A DNA stretch of 5,993 bases from Candidatus Aenigmatarchaeota archaeon (lineage in GTDB: Archaea > Aenigmatarchaeota > Aenigmatarchaeia > PWEA01 > JACRMZ01): assembly GCA_016219455.1 (NCBI GenBank), contig JACRMZ010000015.1:4561-10553 (forward strand). Direction: 5' to 3'. The notes under the pieces were generated by a model. That model was not told where the DNA came from. It saw only the letters and a program-made list of their open reading frames with translations, and did no database searches. A program made the position numbers and the translations under genes. Positions within the stretch are counted from its first letter, which is position 1. Every line of letters starts with the position of its first letter. Positions 5,186 through 5,993 of this stretch are shown here, in pieces.

Positions 5186-5990
5186 CGCCTCTCTTGAAAG
5201 GCGTGTAAACTTCATTGAAAATGTATTTTGGAACGAGGCGCATAAGCCCCCTTCCGGCAACGCCAAGCTCCTTTGGATTGAGGATCTCTATGTCCGCTTT
5301 GTGGGCTTTGCATTCTTCTATAAGGTCTTTTTCTACCCCGACCCTTTCCAGCGAATCGAAGATTTCATCAAAAGAATCTTTGACTTTTTCAGGCGTGAAC
5401 TTCCTCTTTATTGTTTTGTTGCTGACCTGCCAGTAGATGTCCAAAACATAGTCGCTTTTTGGTATTGGTATGAGGCCAGTGGCAAATATGTCGTTGTATA
5501 TCCTCATCTTGTCCATAAAGGACTTTTTAACGGAAGACCACCTGTTTCCAGTCATCTTGTTGAATCTCAGGTCTGCCCTTCCAAACGCCTTTGAAATCCG
5601 CCCTTCCTTTTTTTCCTTGGGTTGCGGCATTTTCTTTGCCAAATAGACGCCGGCCTTTGTCAATCCTTTCTTCAACCCTTTTTTCATTTCACTGTATTCC
5701 CGCACAGTATCAAGGGAGCTTTCGACATACGCCGCGCCACGAAGGCAGGACTTTTTGAAATTTCCGCACTTTTCAAGGAGCTTCTTTGCCCTGGGGCTTT
5801 CGCTTTTTTCAAGGTCACGTTTTATCTTCAAAGGAAGCCTCCTAAGGGACCTCATTCCTATTAAGAACGGAAGTGTCCCCATGCCTCCAGTGCTATGCGA
5901 AATGTAGCCAACGGGGCTGAAGCCCAATGCTGCGCCAGCACCATAAGTCAAAGCAAGATAAGCGCCAAGTGTAACATACGTGTCTACCAT
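5181..5990 (-). CDS. Hypothetical basic protein with hydrophobic N-terminus, possibly 5' partial
   Basis: I do not recognise this 269-residue protein. Residues about 4-30 (VTLGAYLALTYGAGAALGF and after) and 38-46 are hydrophobic and glycine-rich, suggesting one or two membrane-contacting segments or an anchor. Residues about 47-165 are very rich in Lys and Arg (for example MKKGLKKGLTKAG near 102-114 and KKMPQPKEKKEGR near 119-131), as in a nucleic-acid-binding or ribosome/membrane-associated region. The part after 170 is more balanced: GLIPIPKSDYVLDIYWQVS, then two Glu/Asp-rich helices (about 200-228) and a C-terminal NEVYTPFKRGD. The ATG at 5990 is the first Met, but the codon before it is open and only 3 bases remain, so the true start may lie beyond the window. 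It ends 24 bases before lipA. Confidence 0.7.
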   Translation of the reverse strand: MVDTYVTLGAYLALTYGAGAALGFSPVGYISHSTGGMGTLPFLIGMRSLRRLPLKIKRDLEKSESPRAKKLLEKCGNFKKSCLRGAAYVESSLDTVREYSEMKKGLKKGLTKAGVYLAKKMPQPKEKKEGRISKAFGRADLRFNKMTGNRWSSVKKSFMDKMRIYNDIFATGLIPIPKSDYVLDIYWQVSNKTIKRKFTPEKVKDSFDEIFDSLERVGVEKDLIEECKAHKADIEILNPKELGVAGRGLMRLVPKYIFNEVYTPFKRGD

Positions 5991-5993
5991 ATT

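Overview
The window looks archaeal. The evidence is frequent ATA (Ile) and AGG/AGA (Arg) codons, tightly packed and overlapping genes, TATA-like AT-rich boxes about 25-35 bases before first-cistron starts, single genes with no Shine-Dalgarno (probably leaderless), and GGAGGG Shine-Dalgarno sites only before internal cistrons. GC is moderate, roughly mid-40s per cent by eye. A small-genome lineage such as Micrarchaeota/DPANN, or a Thermoplasmata-like one, would fit, but the sequence shown does not settle the lineage.

Layout. At 1-612 (+) is the 3' two thirds of a succinylglutamate desuccinylase/aspartoacylase (AstE/ASPA) family gene that enters from the left. From 3624 down to 587 (-) run four back-to-back genes of about 245-259 codons. 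They are diverged paralogs of one another and appear to form one operon, called here A, B, C and D in order of transcription. Each has an HExRH motif followed 12-18 residues later by EG[DE]A[EN], a gluzincin-type zinc-site signature, and a shared C-terminal block. None has a visible signal peptide or membrane segment. I do not recognise the family by name. A short AT-rich divergent promoter region (about 3625-3733) separates this operon from a flavin-reductase-like FMN-binding protein at 3734-4297 (+). That gene converges on and overlaps lipoyl synthase lipA (4287-5156, -). Upstream of lipA in the same direction is an unrecognised, very basic protein with a hydrophobic N-terminus (5181-5990, -), which may continue past the right edge. 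No stretch over 300 bases lacks a gene, and I see no RNA gene, insertion sequence or CRISPR array.

How the genes work together. The paralog operon is the unusual part. Its cistrons overlap by 1-11 bases. The Shine-Dalgarno for each downstream cistron lies inside the codons for the conserved C-terminal Leu-Glu-Gly tail of the cistron before it, so the array looks translationally coupled. The last cistron has no gene to feed, and it has lost the Leu-Glu-Gly tail. AstE/ASPA, flavin reductase and LipA are ordinary metabolic enzymes with no obvious functional link to the array. The array's role is unknown; a set of cytosolic metal-dependent hydrolases is the simplest inference.
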